Assembly: GCA_900472675.1 (NCBI GenBank)
Contig: UCJA01000013.1
Coordinates: 48,305-112,304, forward strand
Direction of reading: 5' to 3'
Origin: Hyphomicrobiales bacterium
GTDB lineage: Bacteria; Pseudomonadota; Alphaproteobacteria; Rhizobiales; Rhizobiaceae
DNA length: 64,000 bases
The position numbers were made by a program, and so were the translations under genes. The first letter of the stretch is position 1. Each line of letters begins with the position of its first letter. Below are positions 50,736 to 61,347 of this stretch, in pieces. Under the pieces are notes generated by a model. That model ran no database searches and had not been told where the DNA came from. It saw nothing but the letters and a program-made list of their open reading frames with translations.

Positions 50736-50843
50736 CCCAAACAGGCCCGTTCCACCAATCCCACCTGGCCATCATAAAGACCTTTGGTGACAGCAGAAAA
50801 ACAGCCTGTCCGGGATGCACTGCCGATGCGCGTGCGTGGCCAG

Positions 50844-51956
50844 TTACTGGGCCTGCAGTTCGCCGAACTGCTTGAGGATGGCGTCGCCCATTTCGACCGT
50901 GCCCACCTGCCGGGCGCCCTGTGCCATGATGTCGGCCGTGCGGATGCCCTGGTCGAGGACGTCGGCGATTGCCTTTTCCAGGCTGTCGGCTTCCTTCACC
51001 CTGTTGAAGGAGTAGCGCAGGCACATGGCGAAGGAGGCAATCATGGCGATCGGGTTGGCGATGCCCCGGCCGGCAATATCGGGCGCGGAACCATGCACAG
51101 GCTCGTACAGCGCCTTGCGCTTGCCGGTCATCGCGTCGGGAGCGCCAAGCGAAGCAGAGGGCAACATGCCGAGCGAGCCTGTCAGCATCGCAGCGACATC
51201 GGAGAGCATGTCGCCGAACAGGTTATCGGTGACGATCACGTCGAACTGCTTTGGCTGACGGACGAGCTGCATGCCGCCGGCGTCTGCCAGCATGTGCTCG
51301 AGCTTCACGTCGGCAAAGGAGCGCTTGTGGGTTTCCGTCACGACCTGGTTCCACAGGACGCCGGACTTCATGACGTTGCGCTTTTCCATGGAGCAGACGA
51401 CGTTGCGCCGGGTGCGGGCAAGCTCGAAGGCGACACCGGCAATGCGCTCGATCTCGTAGGTGTCGTAAACCTGGGTGTCGATGCCGCGTTTTTGGCCGTT
51501 GCCGAGATCGATGATCTCCTTCGGCTCGCCGAAGTAAACGCCGCCCGTCAGTTCGCGAACGATCAGGATATCAAGGCCTTCCACCAGTTCGGGCTTCAGC
51601 GAGGAGGCCGAGGCAAGGGCCGGGTAGCAAATGGCCGGGCGCAGATTGGCAAACAGCTGCATGTCCTTGCGCAGCCGCAGGAGACCAGCTTCCGGGCGCA
51701 CGTCATAGGGCACGGCATCCCACTTCGGACCGCCGACGGCACCGAACAGGACCGCATCCGCCGCCATCGCCTTGGCCATGTCGTCTTCGGAGATCGAAGC
51801 GCCATGAGCATCATAGGCGACGCCCCCGACCAGACCCTCGTCCAGAACGAAGTCCATTGCCATGTGCTCGTTCATATAGGCGATGATCTTGCGAACTTCC
51901 GCCATCGCTTCCGGACCAATGCCGTCGCCGGGGAGAAGGAAGAGATTTTTTGCCAT
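50844..51956 (-). CDS. leuB: 3-isopropylmalate dehydrogenase
   Basis: LeuB oxidises and decarboxylates 3-isopropylmalate in leucine synthesis. The 370-residue product has [14 protein letters not shown] at the start, the substrate arginines in [16 protein letters not shown], and the NAD/metal region [15 protein letters not shown] with MLPSASLG. It is the last gene of the leuD-ridA-leuB run, 107 bases after ridA. Confidence 0.96.
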   Translation of the reverse strand: MAKNLFLLPGDGIGPEAMAEVRKIIAYMNEHMAMDFVLDEGLVGGVAYDAHGASISEDDMAKAMAADAVLFGAVGGPKWDAVPYDVRPEAGLLRLRKDMQLFANLRPAICYPALASASSLKPELVEGLDILIVRELTGGVYFGEPKEIIDLGNGQKRGIDTQVYDTYEIERIAGVAFELARTRRNVVCSMEKRNVMKSGVLWNQVVTETHKRSFADVKLEHMLADAGGMQLVRQPKQFDVIVTDNLFGDMLSDVAAMLTGSLGMLPSASLGAPDAMTGKRKALYEPVHGSAPDIAGRGIANPIAMIASFAMCLRYSFNRVKEADSLEKAIADVLDQGIRTADIMAQGARQVGTVEMGDAILKQFGELQAQ

Positions 51957-52063
51957 GGTCGGTGCAGTCCTTGCAGTTTCGGCAGGCTCTTGTCGTCCAC
52001 GACCCGATCAAGGTGCGGATAGCAGAACGCTCGCCGGAGCCCGAGGCGGCGAGGTCGCGATTT

Positions 52064-52453
52064 TCAGCGGGATCCGGCCCCGATACGCGCGGTTGCCTCG
52101 ATCTCGATTTTCATTTCCGGCATTGTCAGTCCACAGATGACCATGGTTGCAGCGGGGCGAATGTCGGCAAAAGCTGCTCCGACTGCGTCAACCACTGCGT
52201 CGTAGTGCGCCATGTCCGTGAGGTAGTAGCGGACGCGCAGGATGTCGTTCAGGCCGCTGCCGGCCTCAACGAGGGCCTTTTCGATGGTGGCAAGCGCATT
52301 GCGGGCCTGGTCGCCCACGTCCTCCGGCATTTCCATTCTGGCATAATCATAGCCCGTGGTGCCGGAAACATAGACCATGTCTCCATCCACGACGGCGCGC
52401 GAATAGCCTATCCTGGATTCAAACGGGGAGCCGGACGATATGCGCTTGACCAT
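52064..52453 (-). CDS. RidA-family (YjgF/YER057c/UK114) protein
   Basis: This 129-residue protein has the RidA fold pattern: YSRAVVDGDMVYVSGTTGYD, VEAGSGLNDILRVRYYLTDM, and a conserved arginine in DIRPAATMVICGL. RidA proteins hydrolyse reactive enamines/imines released by PLP enzymes such as threonine dehydratase. The conserved Arg in RPAAT suggests active hydrolase potential, though this branch (Rid subfamily) is not certain. It lies between leuD and leuB; its AGGAGG overlaps the leuD stop. Confidence 0.87.
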   Translation of the reverse strand: MVKRISSGSPFESRIGYSRAVVDGDMVYVSGTTGYDYARMEMPEDVGDQARNALATIEKALVEAGSGLNDILRVRYYLTDMAHYDAVVDAVGAAFADIRPAATMVICGLTMPEMKIEIEATARIGAGSR

Positions 52454-52462
52454 AGATGCCTC

Positions 52463-53068
52463 CTAGAGCCAGGGGCGCTCGACCTGGTTCTTGTTTTCGA
52501 AACTGCTGATTGCGGCATCGCTCTTCATGGTGGAGGCGATATCGTCGAGCCCTTCCAGAAGGATGTGGCGACGACCGGGATCGATATCGAACGTGATCGA
52601 ACCTCCGTCCGGGCCAGTGATTTTCTGGGCTTCCAGATCGATGGACAGGACTGCGTTGGAGCCGCGCGATGCGTCGTCCATCAGCTTGTCCAGATCTTCA
52701 TGGCTGACAACGATCGGCAGGATGCCGTTCTTGAAACAGTTATTGTAGAAGATGTCGGCGAAGCTGGTGGAAATGACGCATCGGATGCCGAAGTCGAGAA
52801 GCGCCCAGGGCGCATGCTCGCGTGAGGAGCCGCAACCGAAGTTGTCGCCAGCCACCAGGATCTTGGCATTGCGATAAGCAGGCTTGTTGAGCACGAAATC
52901 CGGATTCTCCGAACCATCGTCGCGGTAGCGAGCTTCAGCAAAAAGCCCGGTGCCAAGGCCCGTTCGCTTGATGGTCTTGAGGTAATCCTTGGGAATGATC
53001 ATGTCCGTGTCGACGTTGACGACGGGCAGCGGCGCAGCAACGCCGGTCAGCTGTGTAAATTTGTCCAT
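52463..53068 (-). CDS. leuD: 3-isopropylmalate dehydratase small subunit
   Basis: LeuD pairs with LeuC to isomerise isopropylmalate. The 201-residue protein shows [23 protein letters not shown] at the N-terminus and the swivel-domain motif [21 protein letters not shown]. The large subunit leuC is not in the window, as is usual in rhizobia. ATG 53068 has GGAGG at good spacing; an upstream start five codons earlier is less likely. Confidence 0.96.
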   Translation of the reverse strand: MDKFTQLTGVAAPLPVVNVDTDMIIPKDYLKTIKRTGLGTGLFAEARYRDDGSENPDFVLNKPAYRNAKILVAGDNFGCGSSREHAPWALLDFGIRCVISTSFADIFYNNCFKNGILPIVVSHEDLDKLMDDASRGSNAVLSIDLEAQKITGPDGGSITFDIDPGRRHILLEGLDDIASTMKSDAAISSFENKNQVERPWL

Positions 53069-53204
53069 GATCTGCCTCCGCAAGACTTATGTTTGCGGAA
53101 GCTCCAATAGAGCAAAATGAACCGAAATTGAAGTGCGGTTTACCCTCAACCGGTACGCCGGCTCGAGGAACCATACCCAATGCAGGCTATTTGCCCGGCG
53201 CGGC

Positions 53205-53432
53205 TTAAAGATCGATGATCGTGCCGCGGCCATCGTTCCAGACGCGCATCTGGCGCTGGTCCGTCTTTGCCTTGACAGGCACCGGTTTTAGTTGCGAGGA
53301 AACGGCCCGGCCGATAGAAAGAATTGCCAGGATGCCAGCAAAAGCCACGGTCAAAGACGCCGTGAAAAGAGCCGCCACGGCAAGCACGGCAATCGCCGAG
53401 ATGATGACCAAAAATGTACGAACGTTTTGCAT
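53205..53432 (-). CDS. Small membrane protein of unknown function
   Basis: The 75-residue product starts MQNVRTFLVIISAIAVLAVA and has one long or two short transmembrane segments up to about residue 42. A basic hydrophilic tail ending NDGRGTIIDL follows. GAAGGG lies about nine bases before the ATG at 53432. I do not recognise a named family; it resembles short conserved rhizobial hypotheticals near leuD. It diverges from the CitE-like gene. Confidence 0.68.
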   Translation of the reverse strand: MQNVRTFLVIISAIAVLAVAALFTASLTVAFAGILAILSIGRAVSSQLKPVPVKAKTDQRQMRVWNDGRGTIIDL

Positions 53433-53540
53433 GTTCAAACCCTTCTTCGCCAAGAAATGTGGGCTCTGTGACCTCTTCTTGCAAGAGGCCTTTTCCCCTG
53501 TGGACTTGCCGGCGGCCAAAAAGCTTGTCACAAATCCGCG

Positions 53541-54443
53541 ATGGACGCTTTGATGGCTATCAATTCTGTATCGGGTTCTCTTTGCCGTTCGGTTCTTAGT
53601 GTACCGTCCATTAACAGCCGGGCCCTGAAAAAGGTCTCGGTGCTGGACTGCGATGCGGTGATCTTCGACCTGGAAGATTCGGTTGCGCCTGAGAGGAAGG
53701 CGGAAGCCCGGGACAATCTGAGTGCTTTCTTCCAGGAAACACCTCGTGCCGGCCTTCACACCATCATCCGCATCAATGCGCTGGACTCGGAGTTCGGCCA
53801 TGAAGACATGGCGCTGGTGCTTGAAGCGTGGCCGGATGCGGTTCTGATCCCCAAGGTGGAGCATGTTTCCGATATTCAGGCGGTGGCAGGCATGCTGGAG
53901 GATGCCGGATCAGGCCGAAACATTGCCATATGGGCCATGATCGAGACGCCGAAGGGCGTTCTCAACGCGGCGACGATCGCCACGGCAGACAAGAAACTGG
54001 GTTGCCTGGTGGTGGGGCTTAACGACCTGCGCAAGGCGACTGGGGTTTTGCCGCAGCCCGGGCGCAGCTATCTGGTGCCCTGGCTGATGCAGATCCTGCT
54101 TGTGGGCCGTGCCCATGATCTCGATGTCATCGACAGCGTTTTCAACGATTTCCAGGATGCTGAGGCTTTCGAGGCCGAATGCGCTCAGGCCCGGGCCATG
54201 GGATTTGACGGGAAGATGCTGATCCATCCCGCCCAGATCGAAGCCGCAAATCGTCATTTCGCACCGGATCCGCAGGCCGTGCAGAAGGCGGAGGGTATTG
54301 TGGCGGCCTTTGCCGCGCCGGGCACCGAAACCCTCAACGTGATCAACCTGAACGGCAAGATGGTTGAACGGCTGCATCTGGTCGAGGCTGAAAAGCTTCT
54401 TGCGGCAGCCAGGCTGATTGCCGAACGACAAAGGAAAGACTGA
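53541..54443 (+). CDS. CitE-like (HpcH/HpaI aldolase / malyl-CoA lyase family) protein
   Basis: This 300-residue TIM-barrel protein has RSVLSVPSINSRALKK, the metal-site Glu in AVIFDLEDSVAP, IIRINALDSEFG, VLIPKVEHV, IWAMIETPKGVLNA and MLIHPAQIEAAN, all hallmarks of the citrate lyase beta/malyl-CoA lyase group. Likely substrates are acyl-CoA thioesters such as malyl-CoA or citramalyl-CoA. No citrate lyase alpha or gamma genes are nearby. ATG 53553 is an alternative start. Its stop overlaps the DUF1737 start by one base. Confidence 0.88.
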   Translation: MDALMAINSVSGSLCRSVLSVPSINSRALKKVSVLDCDAVIFDLEDSVAPERKAEARDNLSAFFQETPRAGLHTIIRINALDSEFGHEDMALVLEAWPDAVLIPKVEHVSDIQAVAGMLEDAGSGRNIAIWAMIETPKGVLNAATIATADKKLGCLVVGLNDLRKATGVLPQPGRSYLVPWLMQILLVGRAHDLDVIDSVFNDFQDAEAFEAECAQARAMGFDGKMLIHPAQIEAANRHFAPDPQAVQKAEGIVAAFAAPGTETLNVINLNGKMVERLHLVEAEKLLAAARLIAERQRKD

Positions 54444-54649
54444 TGAAAGTATACCGTTTTTTGACCGGACCCGATGATGCCAGTTTCTGCCATAGGGTCA
54501 CGGATGCCTTGAACAAGGGATGGGAGCCGCATGGCTCCCCCAGCCTGTCGTTCAATCATGCGGAAAACAAGATGTACTGCGGCCAGGCCGTCACGAAGAC
54601 GGTCGATGGCAAGGACTACACGCCGGACATGAAGCTCGGCGAGCAGTAA
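54443..54649 (+). CDS. DUF1737 protein
   Basis: The 68-residue product matches the DUF1737 pattern MKVYRFLTGPDDASFCHRVT, ALNKGWEPHGSPS, MYCGQAV. Function is unknown. TGATG coupling to the CitE-like gene suggests the two are made together. Confidence 0.82.
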   Translation: MKVYRFLTGPDDASFCHRVTDALNKGWEPHGSPSLSFNHAENKMYCGQAVTKTVDGKDYTPDMKLGEQ

Positions 54650-54655
54650 CCGGGT

Positions 54656-55093
54656 TCAGCGCTGGGCCGCTTCCTCCGCACTGGCCTCGATGCGTTCCAT
54701 ATCGTCGTCGCTCAGGCCGAAATGGTGACCGATCTCATGGATCAACACATGCGTGATGATGTCGCCCAGCGTTTCCTCGTTTTCAGCCCAATAATCCAGG
54801 ATGGGCCGGCGGTAGAGCCGGATGCGGTTCGGCAGTTCGCCCGTTTCCACGGTGAAGCGTTCGGAAATGCCACGCCCCTCAAAGAGTCCCAGCAGATCGA
54901 ACGGCGTTTCTAGGGCCATGTCCTCGAAGACATCGTCGTCCGGAAACTCTTCGATCTCGATAGTCAGGTTAGCCGTAAGTGACCGAAATTCCTCAGGAAG
55001 GTGACCATAGGCGTCAATGGCCAAAGATTCGAACGTGCTGATCGTGGGCGCATGACGATCCTGCCATTCATCAGTCTGGTCGATACGGGCCAT
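54656..55093 (-). CDS. Zincin-like metallopeptidase family protein
   Basis: This 145-residue cytoplasmic protein has HEIGHHFGLSDDDME with His119, Glu120 and His123 as the HExxH zinc site. The family (minimal matrixin-like metallopeptidases) has no established substrate. ATG 55093 follows AAGGAGAG; a longer frame upstream lacks support. It converges on DUF1737 with a six-base gap and diverges from imuA. Confidence 0.85.
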   Translation of the reverse strand: MARIDQTDEWQDRHAPTISTFESLAIDAYGHLPEEFRSLTANLTIEIEEFPDDDVFEDMALETPFDLLGLFEGRGISERFTVETGELPNRIRLYRRPILDYWAENEETLGDIITHVLIHEIGHHFGLSDDDMERIEASAEEAAQR

Positions 55094-55228
55094 GGGCTCT
55101 CCTTCTGATCTGGCCCATATAGTACCTCGACAATATTTTTTCGAGAGAAGAATCATTGGCCTGTCCGGCGCGAAGGAGAATCAGCGGCAGTGGCTGTTGA
55201 CTCTTTCGGCCGCCTCTGGAATCCATAA

Positions 55229-55243
55229 GAACATAAAGTGAAC
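55229..55243. promoter_or_regulatory. LexA (SOS) operator of imuA-imuB-dnaE2
   Basis: GAAC-ATAAAGT-GAAC is a perfect alphaproteobacterial LexA box (GAAC-N7-GAAC, the same as GTTC-N7-GTTC), ending 19 bases before the imuA start. It implies repression by LexA and induction by DNA damage. Binding itself is inferred. Confidence 0.88.
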
Positions 55244-55262
55244 AAATAGATGGAGCGATGCC

Positions 55263-56201
55263 ATGGCCGAACACGCCACGGCGCAGGAGGCGCTTTTTGC
55301 CCTGCGTGAACAGATCGCCCGAATGGAAGGGAAGGCTCTTCCGGCTCTTGCGGCGTCCCAGCAGGCAGATGCGGCGGCTGGCATTGAGCCGTCCATCCAC
55401 CGGCTGTCCGGTATGCGCCATTCTCTGGAGATTCCGGCTCTTGATGCGGCTCTTGACGGCGGCCTGCCGCTCAACGGCATCACGGAAATCCGTACCCGCC
55501 TGATGGGCGATGCGGGCGCTGCCAGCGGTTTCGTCCTGGCCCTCGTCGCCCGGCTCAAGCAAAGCGCTGCAGCAGGGCTCCGGGTGTTGTGGATCAGTGA
55601 ACTGGTGTCCATGCAGGAGGCCGGTCGTCCCTATGCCAATGGAATGGCGTCGTTCGGGCTTGCCCCGGAGGATATTCTCTATGCAGCACCCCGCAAACTG
55701 GAGGATGCGTTGTGGATTGCCGAAGCGGCGATAGGAAGTGCCGCGCTCGGTGCCATAATCCTCGAAGTCCGGGGAAACCTCAAACATTTCGGTCTGACCG
55801 AAAGTCGAAGGCTAAGTCTGAGGGCGAAAGCGGCGGGGCGGCCGCTCTTCATCCTCCGACATGCAGGTGACGAAGAAGCGAGCAGCGCGCTTTTTCGTTT
55901 TCTTGCCGAACCGGCGCCCGCTTCCGAGCGGCGCCTTCCCGATGGGTCCATGCTTGGCGGCAGCATTGGTCACCCTGTTTTCCGTCTTACCCTCGAGAAG
56001 AGCCGCAACCCGGCTCCGCTCTCTTTCCATCTGGAGTGGAATCCCCGTGACCGTCAATTTTCCCTTGTCCACAAGCCAGGAGACGCTTTCTCTTCCCAGC
56101 AGCCGCCAGCGCATCGTGGCGATCGCCTTTCCGCATCTGGCAACGGACAGGATCGCCCGCCGGCTCTGGGGCCTGTCCTGGCGTTTGAAAGAGCGTCCTG
56201 A
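55263..56201 (+). CDS. imuA: ImuA, RecA-like protein of the mutagenesis cassette
   Basis: ImuA is needed with ImuB and DnaE2 for damage-induced mutagenesis; its RecA-like fold lacks a good Walker A here (IPALDAALDGGLPLNGITEIR at about 57-77). The protein has 312 residues. ATG 55263 has GGAG upstream and a LexA box just before. The last ~50 residues are low in recognisable structure and overlap imuB in another frame. Confidence 0.88.
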   Translation: MAEHATAQEALFALREQIARMEGKALPALAASQQADAAAGIEPSIHRLSGMRHSLEIPALDAALDGGLPLNGITEIRTRLMGDAGAASGFVLALVARLKQSAAAGLRVLWISELVSMQEAGRPYANGMASFGLAPEDILYAAPRKLEDALWIAEAAIGSAALGAIILEVRGNLKHFGLTESRRLSLRAKAAGRPLFILRHAGDEEASSALFRFLAEPAPASERRLPDGSMLGGSIGHPVFRLTLEKSRNPAPLSFHLEWNPRDRQFSLVHKPGDAFSSQQPPAHRGDRLSASGNGQDRPPALGPVLAFERAS

Positions 56202-57663
56202 GCATCCGCCCCTTGTGTGCGCCGGACGTCGCGAGAATGCCATGCGGCTGACGGCGCTGGACGAGGTTTCGGAGCGGCTTGGCCTGAAGCGGGGGCAGGG
56301 GGTGGCTGAGGCAAGGGCGATGTTTCCCAATCTCGACCTGCATGATGAGGATGAAGCGGCAGATCGCACCTTGCTGGAGGCGATTGCCGACTGGTGCGAT
56401 CGCTATACGCCACTGGTGTCCGTAGACGGCAGGGACGGGATTTTCCTCGATATCACGGGCTGCGCGCATCTGCTGGGTGGCGAGGAGGCCTTGCTGAAGG
56501 ATGTGCTCGGCCGCCTGCAGCAGATGGGGTTCGATGCCAAGGGCGCCATTTCGTCTTCGCCCGGGCTTTCCTGGGCCGCCTGCCGTTTCGGATCCGGCGG
56601 CGTCATTTCGGATGACTGCGGCCGGAGCAACCTTGCTCCGCTGCCGGTCGCTGCCTTGCGCCTTCCCGAGGCCATGGTGTCCGGGCTGCAGAAGCTCGGC
56701 CTGAAGCGCATCGGCGATCTGTTGCACTTGCCGCGTGCGCCGCTTGCCCGACGCTTCGGAACCCTGCTGCTGCTGCGGCTGGACCAGGCGCTGGGGGCTA
56801 ACGAGGAGGCGATTTCGCCGCGGCGACCGGTGGCCGCACTTTCGGTCGAGCGGCGCCTTGCCGAGCCCTTCCAGGACGAGGAGCAGATTCTTCGGCTCAC
56901 CGGCCAGATTGCCGGTTCCCTGAAGCCGGGGCTGGAAGCCCGGGGTGCCGGAGGCCGCGTATTCGAACTTGTCCTTTTCCGGGTGGATGGGAAGGTCTTC
57001 CGGCTGAAGGCCGGGACGTCACAGCCACTGCGTGATCCCGGTCGGATCGCAAAGCTGTTTTCGGAGCGGCTGACGGCGGTGCAGGATGGCTTCGATGCCG
57101 GCTACGGCTTCGAACTGCTGCGGCTCAACGTCTTGCAGCACGAGACGCTCAAGAGCGTGCAGGACGATTTCGGCAGGCGCCAGCAAGACGAGGTCCTGCT
57201 GGCAGATTTCATCGACCGGGTTTCAGCCCGCTTTGGCACGGACTGTCTACTTTCGGCGAGCCTGAAGCAGAGCCACATGCCCGAGCGCGCCGAAGTTTTC
57301 ATTCCAGCCATCGCAGGGCAAGCCAAGACAGGAGATGTGAAGGGCGACCGTGTCTTGCGCCAGGTCATGCTTCGGCCCTTGCGGCTTTTCCGTTATCCGG
57401 AGCCGATGGAAGCCTTTGCTGCCACGGTTCCGGACGGCCCGCCGCAGCGGTTCCGCTGGCGAAAAGTCATCCACGAGGTCATTCGCGCGGAGGGTCCTGA
57501 GCGGATTTCGGCCGAATGGTGGCTGGACGAGCCGGAGGAGGACGAGCGGGATTACTTCAGGCTCGAGAGCGAGCTTGGGCGTCGCTTGTGGGTTTTCCGG
57601 AAGGGCCGCTACAACGGAGCCAAGCAGGCGCCGGTCTGGCGGGTACATGGAATTTTCGCATGA
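56047..57663 (+). CDS. imuB: ImuB, catalytically inactive Y-family polymerase-like protein
   Basis: ImuB resembles Y-family polymerases without the catalytic acids and acts as a hub linking ImuA, DnaE2 and the beta clamp. The product is about 538 residues if started at the GTG at 56047. The family core begins [22 protein letters not shown] around residue 20, followed by [33 protein letters not shown] and [11 protein letters not shown]. The start is uncertain; any plausible one lies inside imuA (overlap 95-155 bases). The stop overlaps the dnaE2 ATG by four bases. Confidence 0.88.
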   Translation: MTVNFPLSTSQETLSLPSSRQRIVAIAFPHLATDRIARRLWGLSWRLKERPEHPPLVCAGRRENAMRLTALDEVSERLGLKRGQGVAEARAMFPNLDLHDEDEAADRTLLEAIADWCDRYTPLVSVDGRDGIFLDITGCAHLLGGEEALLKDVLGRLQQMGFDAKGAISSSPGLSWAACRFGSGGVISDDCGRSNLAPLPVAALRLPEAMVSGLQKLGLKRIGDLLHLPRAPLARRFGTLLLLRLDQALGANEEAISPRRPVAALSVERRLAEPFQDEEQILRLTGQIAGSLKPGLEARGAGGRVFELVLFRVDGKVFRLKAGTSQPLRDPGRIAKLFSERLTAVQDGFDAGYGFELLRLNVLQHETLKSVQDDFGRRQQDEVLLADFIDRVSARFGTDCLLSASLKQSHMPERAEVFIPAIAGQAKTGDVKGDRVLRQVMLRPLRLFRYPEPMEAFAATVPDGPPQRFRWRKVIHEVIRAEGPERISAEWWLDEPEEDERDYFRLESELGRRLWVFRKGRYNGAKQAPVWRVHGIFA

Positions 57664-60600
57664 GCGTCCCTGTTTTTTTCGAGATCGGCGCCAAGACGAA
57701 TTTTTCGTTTCTGGAAGGAACTGCGCGCCCCGAGGAAATGGTCTTAACGGCCAGCGTGCTTGGCCTTGGGGGCCTTGGCATTGCCGATCGCAATTCCGTC
57801 GCCGGCGTGGTGCGGGCGTATAACCAGGCGCGCGAGATGCGGGAGACATACGAGCGCCAGCAGGAGAAGGGCAAACGGGAAGACGAGCCGGACGCCATTC
57901 CCCCTTGTGCCTTTCAACCGGGGGCACGGCTGGTCTTTTCTGATTTCACGCCGGATGTGCTGGCCTATCCCCGCAACAGGAAAGGCTGGGCCAATCTCTG
58001 TCGTCTGCTGAGCCGGGGAAACCTGCGAACCGAAAAGGGATCCTGCATTCTGGAGGAATGGGATTTTCTGGAATGGTGCGACGACATGATGCTGGCCGTC
58101 GTCCCGGATTTCAGCCGGGTGGAAGACAGCGAATATCTGACAAGGCTGGACGAGCAACTGGCGACCTACCGGAAACGGTTTCGCCGGGATATCTATCTGG
58201 CGCTTGCGCCCACCTATGATGGTCGCGACGCGCTGGTGTTTGCGACCTTCGCCCAGCTTGCCCGCCGCAACAGGCTGCCGCTGATCGCCACAAACCTTCC
58301 GCTGTTCAGCCTGCCGGACAGGCGGACGCTGTCGGACGTGGTGACGGCGATCCGCGAGCACGTAACGGTCCAGGAAGCAGGCTTTCGGCTTGCCCCCAAT
58401 GGCGAGCGGTTCATCAAGCATGCCGCCGAGATGGCACGCCTTTTCCACGCCTATCCGGAGGCGGTGGCAAACACGCAATCCTTCTTCAGGCCGCTGGATT
58501 TCTCGCTGGAGGAGATCAGCCACAACTATCCGGATGAGAGCGTGCCGGGAGAGACGGTGGCCACGACCTTGGAGCGGCTGACCTGGGAGGGGGCGGCCCG
58601 CCGCTATCCAGAGGGTGTCTCCGCAGAGGTGTCTGCCCAGATCGAGTACGAACTTGAGCTCATTAACCGCCTGAATTACGCGCCCTATTTCCTGACGGTA
58701 CGCCATATCGTTTGGCATGCGCGTGAGGAATTGGGGATCCTGTGCCAGGGCCGAGGGTCGGCCGCCAATTCGACCGTCTGCTATTGTCTTGGCGTCACGG
58801 AGGTCAATCCCACCTCGACCAAGCTGCTGTTTGCCCGGTTCATCTCAACGGCGCGCAACGAGCCGCCGGATATCGACGTAGACTTTGAGCATGAGCGGCG
58901 CGAAGAGGTGATCCAGTATATCTACCGGCATTACGGTTACCGGCATGCGGGTCTGACGGCTGCCGTGACCAGCTACCGGACCCGGATGGCCGGCCGCGAA
59001 GTGGCCAAGGCTTTCGGCCTGTCGGAGGATGTGCAGGCTGCCCTGTCCAGCACGGTGTGGGGCTGGTCGGAGGATGGGCTCTCAGAGCGGGAGGCCAAGG
59101 TGGCCGGTCTCGATATTGCAGATCCTTTGACCCAGAAAGTCATTTCCCATGCGAAACAGCTGATGGGCTTCCCCCGCCATCTCACCCAGCACGTCGGCGG
59201 CTTCCTGATCACACGCGACCGGCTGGACGAAGTGGTGCCGATCATGAAAACGGCCATGCCAGGCCGCTACATGGTGGAATGGGACAAGGATGATCTCGAC
59301 ACGCTGCAGCTGTTGAAGATCGATGTGCTGGCGCTCGGCATGCTGACCTGCCTCAGGCGTGCGTTCGAGCTCATGGAACTGCATTACAATCGTAAGGAGA
59401 CGCTGGAAACACTCATGCAGAAGCATGAGGATCAAAATGTCTTCGACATGATCTGTCGGGCGGACACGGTCGGCGTCTTCCAGATCGAAAGCCGTGCGCA
59501 GATGAGCATGCTGCCCCGGCTGAAGCCACGGGAATTTTATGACCTTGTCATCGAAGTGGCGATCGTGCGACCGGGTCCGATCCAGGGCGACATGGTGCAT
59601 CCCTATCTGAAGCGCCGCGAGCTCCGGAACCAGGGCAAGACCATCCATTACGAGCGGCCGGAATTGCAGGAGGTGCTGGAGCGGACCCTGGGCGTTCCGC
59701 TGTTTCAGGAGCAGGCCATGCAGATCGCCATTACCGGTGCCGGCTTTCCACCGGAAAAGGCCGACCGGCTGCGCCGGTCGATGGCGACGTTCAAACGGTC
59801 TGGCCGGGTGGACGAGTTCAAACGCGATTTCGTGGATGGAATGCTGGCCAACGGCTATTCCACCCCGTTTGCGCAGCAATGCTTCAGCCAGATCGAGGGG
59901 TTTGCCGAATACGGGTTTCCGGAGAGCCATGCGGCCTCATTCGCCCTCCTCGTCTACGCGTCGTCATGGGTCAAGACCTACTATCCGGACATCTTCTGTG
60001 CTGCGCTTCTCAACGCGCAACCCATGGGGTTCTACGCACCGGCGCAGCTGATCCGGGATGCGCGCGAGCACGGGGTCACCATCCTTCCCGTCGACATCAA
60101 CCACTCTGAGTGGGACTGCACCCTGGAAGACGTCTCAGGCGATGAGAGAAGCATCGACAGGCGCCATCTGTCGATGCGGGACGTGATCAGAACGCGTTGC
60201 GCCGTGCGCCTGGGCTTTCGCCAGATCAAAGGGCTTTCTGAAAAGGACGTGCTGGATAAGCTCCTGGAGCGGCGAGGCGCGGGATACAGGTCGGTGCATG
60301 ATCTCTGGCAGCGCTGCGGACTTGCGAAATCCGATCTGGAGCGGCTGGCTGATGCGGATGCCTTCGGCGACCTCGGCCTGTCCCGGCGGGAGGCGCTCTG
60401 GGCGGTGCGTGGGCTCGACGCACGACCTGCGGTCCAGGCGCCGACGCTGTTCGATAGAGCCGACAGCCTGGATTTGCGGCCGGAAGCCAGGACGGAGCTT
60501 CCCGCAATGCTTCCCGGCGAAGAAGTAATCGAGGACTACCGCTATCTCTCGCTGTCACTGAAGGGACACCCGGTTTCATTCCTGCGCCCCGAATTTGAAG

Positions 60601-61097
60601 CCATGGGCATCCGCCGGAGCGTCGACCTCCTGTCCGTGCCGAATGGGCGGATGGTTACAATCGGCGGACTGGTGCTGGTCCGGCAACGGCCGGGATCGGC
60701 CAAGGGCGTCATCTTCCTGACGCTGGAGGATGAAGCGGGCGTCGCCAATGCCATCGTCTGGCCGAAGATCTTCGAGCGCTACCGACCGGTGGTAATGGGG
60801 GGCCGGCTCGTGAAGATCAGGGGCCGGTTGCAGAGCCAGAGCGGCGTCATCCACACGGTGGTGGAGCATATCGAGGATATTACGCCCATGCTCGGTCTAC
60901 TGCAGAAGGAAGCCCGCCGCTTTGCTGTCTCGCCGCGGTCGGACGAGGCGCTGCAGGGTGGGGGAGGATCCTGGCGGACGCCGCGAGGCCGACCCAACCG
61001 AGCGGCCGAGCCGCAGCCGCAAACCGTCGAGCAGCCCGACCTGTTATCCGATGGGCAAGTCGCGGAGGTCATGCCGAGGGGGCGCAACTTCCACTGA
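57660..61097 (+). CDS. dnaE2: Error-prone DNA polymerase III alpha paralogue DnaE2
   Basis: DnaE2 (ImuC) is the polymerase of the SOS mutasome. The 1145-residue protein has an N-terminal PHP domain ([30 protein letters not shown]), the polymerase core with PDIDVDF (403-408) in [37 protein letters not shown] and [16 protein letters not shown]. An OB-fold lies near the C-terminus. The length is that of DnaE2 rather than the replicative DnaE1. ATG 57660 overlaps imuB by four bases. Frame intact throughout. Confidence 0.95.
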   Translation: MSVPVFFEIGAKTNFSFLEGTARPEEMVLTASVLGLGGLGIADRNSVAGVVRAYNQAREMRETYERQQEKGKREDEPDAIPPCAFQPGARLVFSDFTPDVLAYPRNRKGWANLCRLLSRGNLRTEKGSCILEEWDFLEWCDDMMLAVVPDFSRVEDSEYLTRLDEQLATYRKRFRRDIYLALAPTYDGRDALVFATFAQLARRNRLPLIATNLPLFSLPDRRTLSDVVTAIREHVTVQEAGFRLAPNGERFIKHAAEMARLFHAYPEAVANTQSFFRPLDFSLEEISHNYPDESVPGETVATTLERLTWEGAARRYPEGVSAEVSAQIEYELELINRLNYAPYFLTVRHIVWHAREELGILCQGRGSAANSTVCYCLGVTEVNPTSTKLLFARFISTARNEPPDIDVDFEHERREEVIQYIYRHYGYRHAGLTAAVTSYRTRMAGREVAKAFGLSEDVQAALSSTVWGWSEDGLSEREAKVAGLDIADPLTQKVISHAKQLMGFPRHLTQHVGGFLITRDRLDEVVPIMKTAMPGRYMVEWDKDDLDTLQLLKIDVLALGMLTCLRRAFELMELHYNRKETLETLMQKHEDQNVFDMICRADTVGVFQIESRAQMSMLPRLKPREFYDLVIEVAIVRPGPIQGDMVHPYLKRRELRNQGKTIHYERPELQEVLERTLGVPLFQEQAMQIAITGAGFPPEKADRLRRSMATFKRSGRVDEFKRDFVDGMLANGYSTPFAQQCFSQIEGFAEYGFPESHAASFALLVYASSWVKTYYPDIFCAALLNAQPMGFYAPAQLIRDAREHGVTILPVDINHSEWDCTLEDVSGDERSIDRRHLSMRDVIRTRCAVRLGFRQIKGLSEKDVLDKLLERRGAGYRSVHDLWQRCGLAKSDLERLADADAFGDLGLSRREALWAVRGLDARPAVQAPTLFDRADSLDLRPEARTELPAMLPGEEVIEDYRYLSLSLKGHPVSFLRPEFEAMGIRRSVDLLSVPNGRMVTIGGLVLVRQRPGSAKGVIFLTLEDEAGVANAIVWPKIFERYRPVVMGGRLVKIRGRLQSQSGVIHTVVEHIEDITPMLGLLQKEARRFAVSPRSDEALQGGGGSWRTPRGRPNRAAEPQPQTVEQPDLLSDGQVAEVMPRGRNFH

Positions 61098-61347
61098 AGC
61101 AGCAGGCATATCGATGGCAAGGCGTCTGCATGGCTCGGTGCCTAGCGCACGTAAGGAGCCGGCCGATCGGTCATCCGCGCAGGGCCATTCTGCAGACGCC
61201 TTACTGACGACGGTCCTGAGCTCGTGTGTCTGCGACATTGCGTCCATCATCATTCCGTGACCGGTCGTTTGACAATTCTTTCTTGACAGCACCGCTCTCC
61301 TTTAGGAAAAGAAGATACCGTTGCTCACCTTTCCGGGCTGACAGAAA

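Noticed and set aside
61240..61347. Possible iron box (Irr or RirA type) upstream of bfd
   Set aside because: TTTAGGAAAAGAAG-like sequence does not form a defensible palindrome or match a TGA-N9-TCA pattern.
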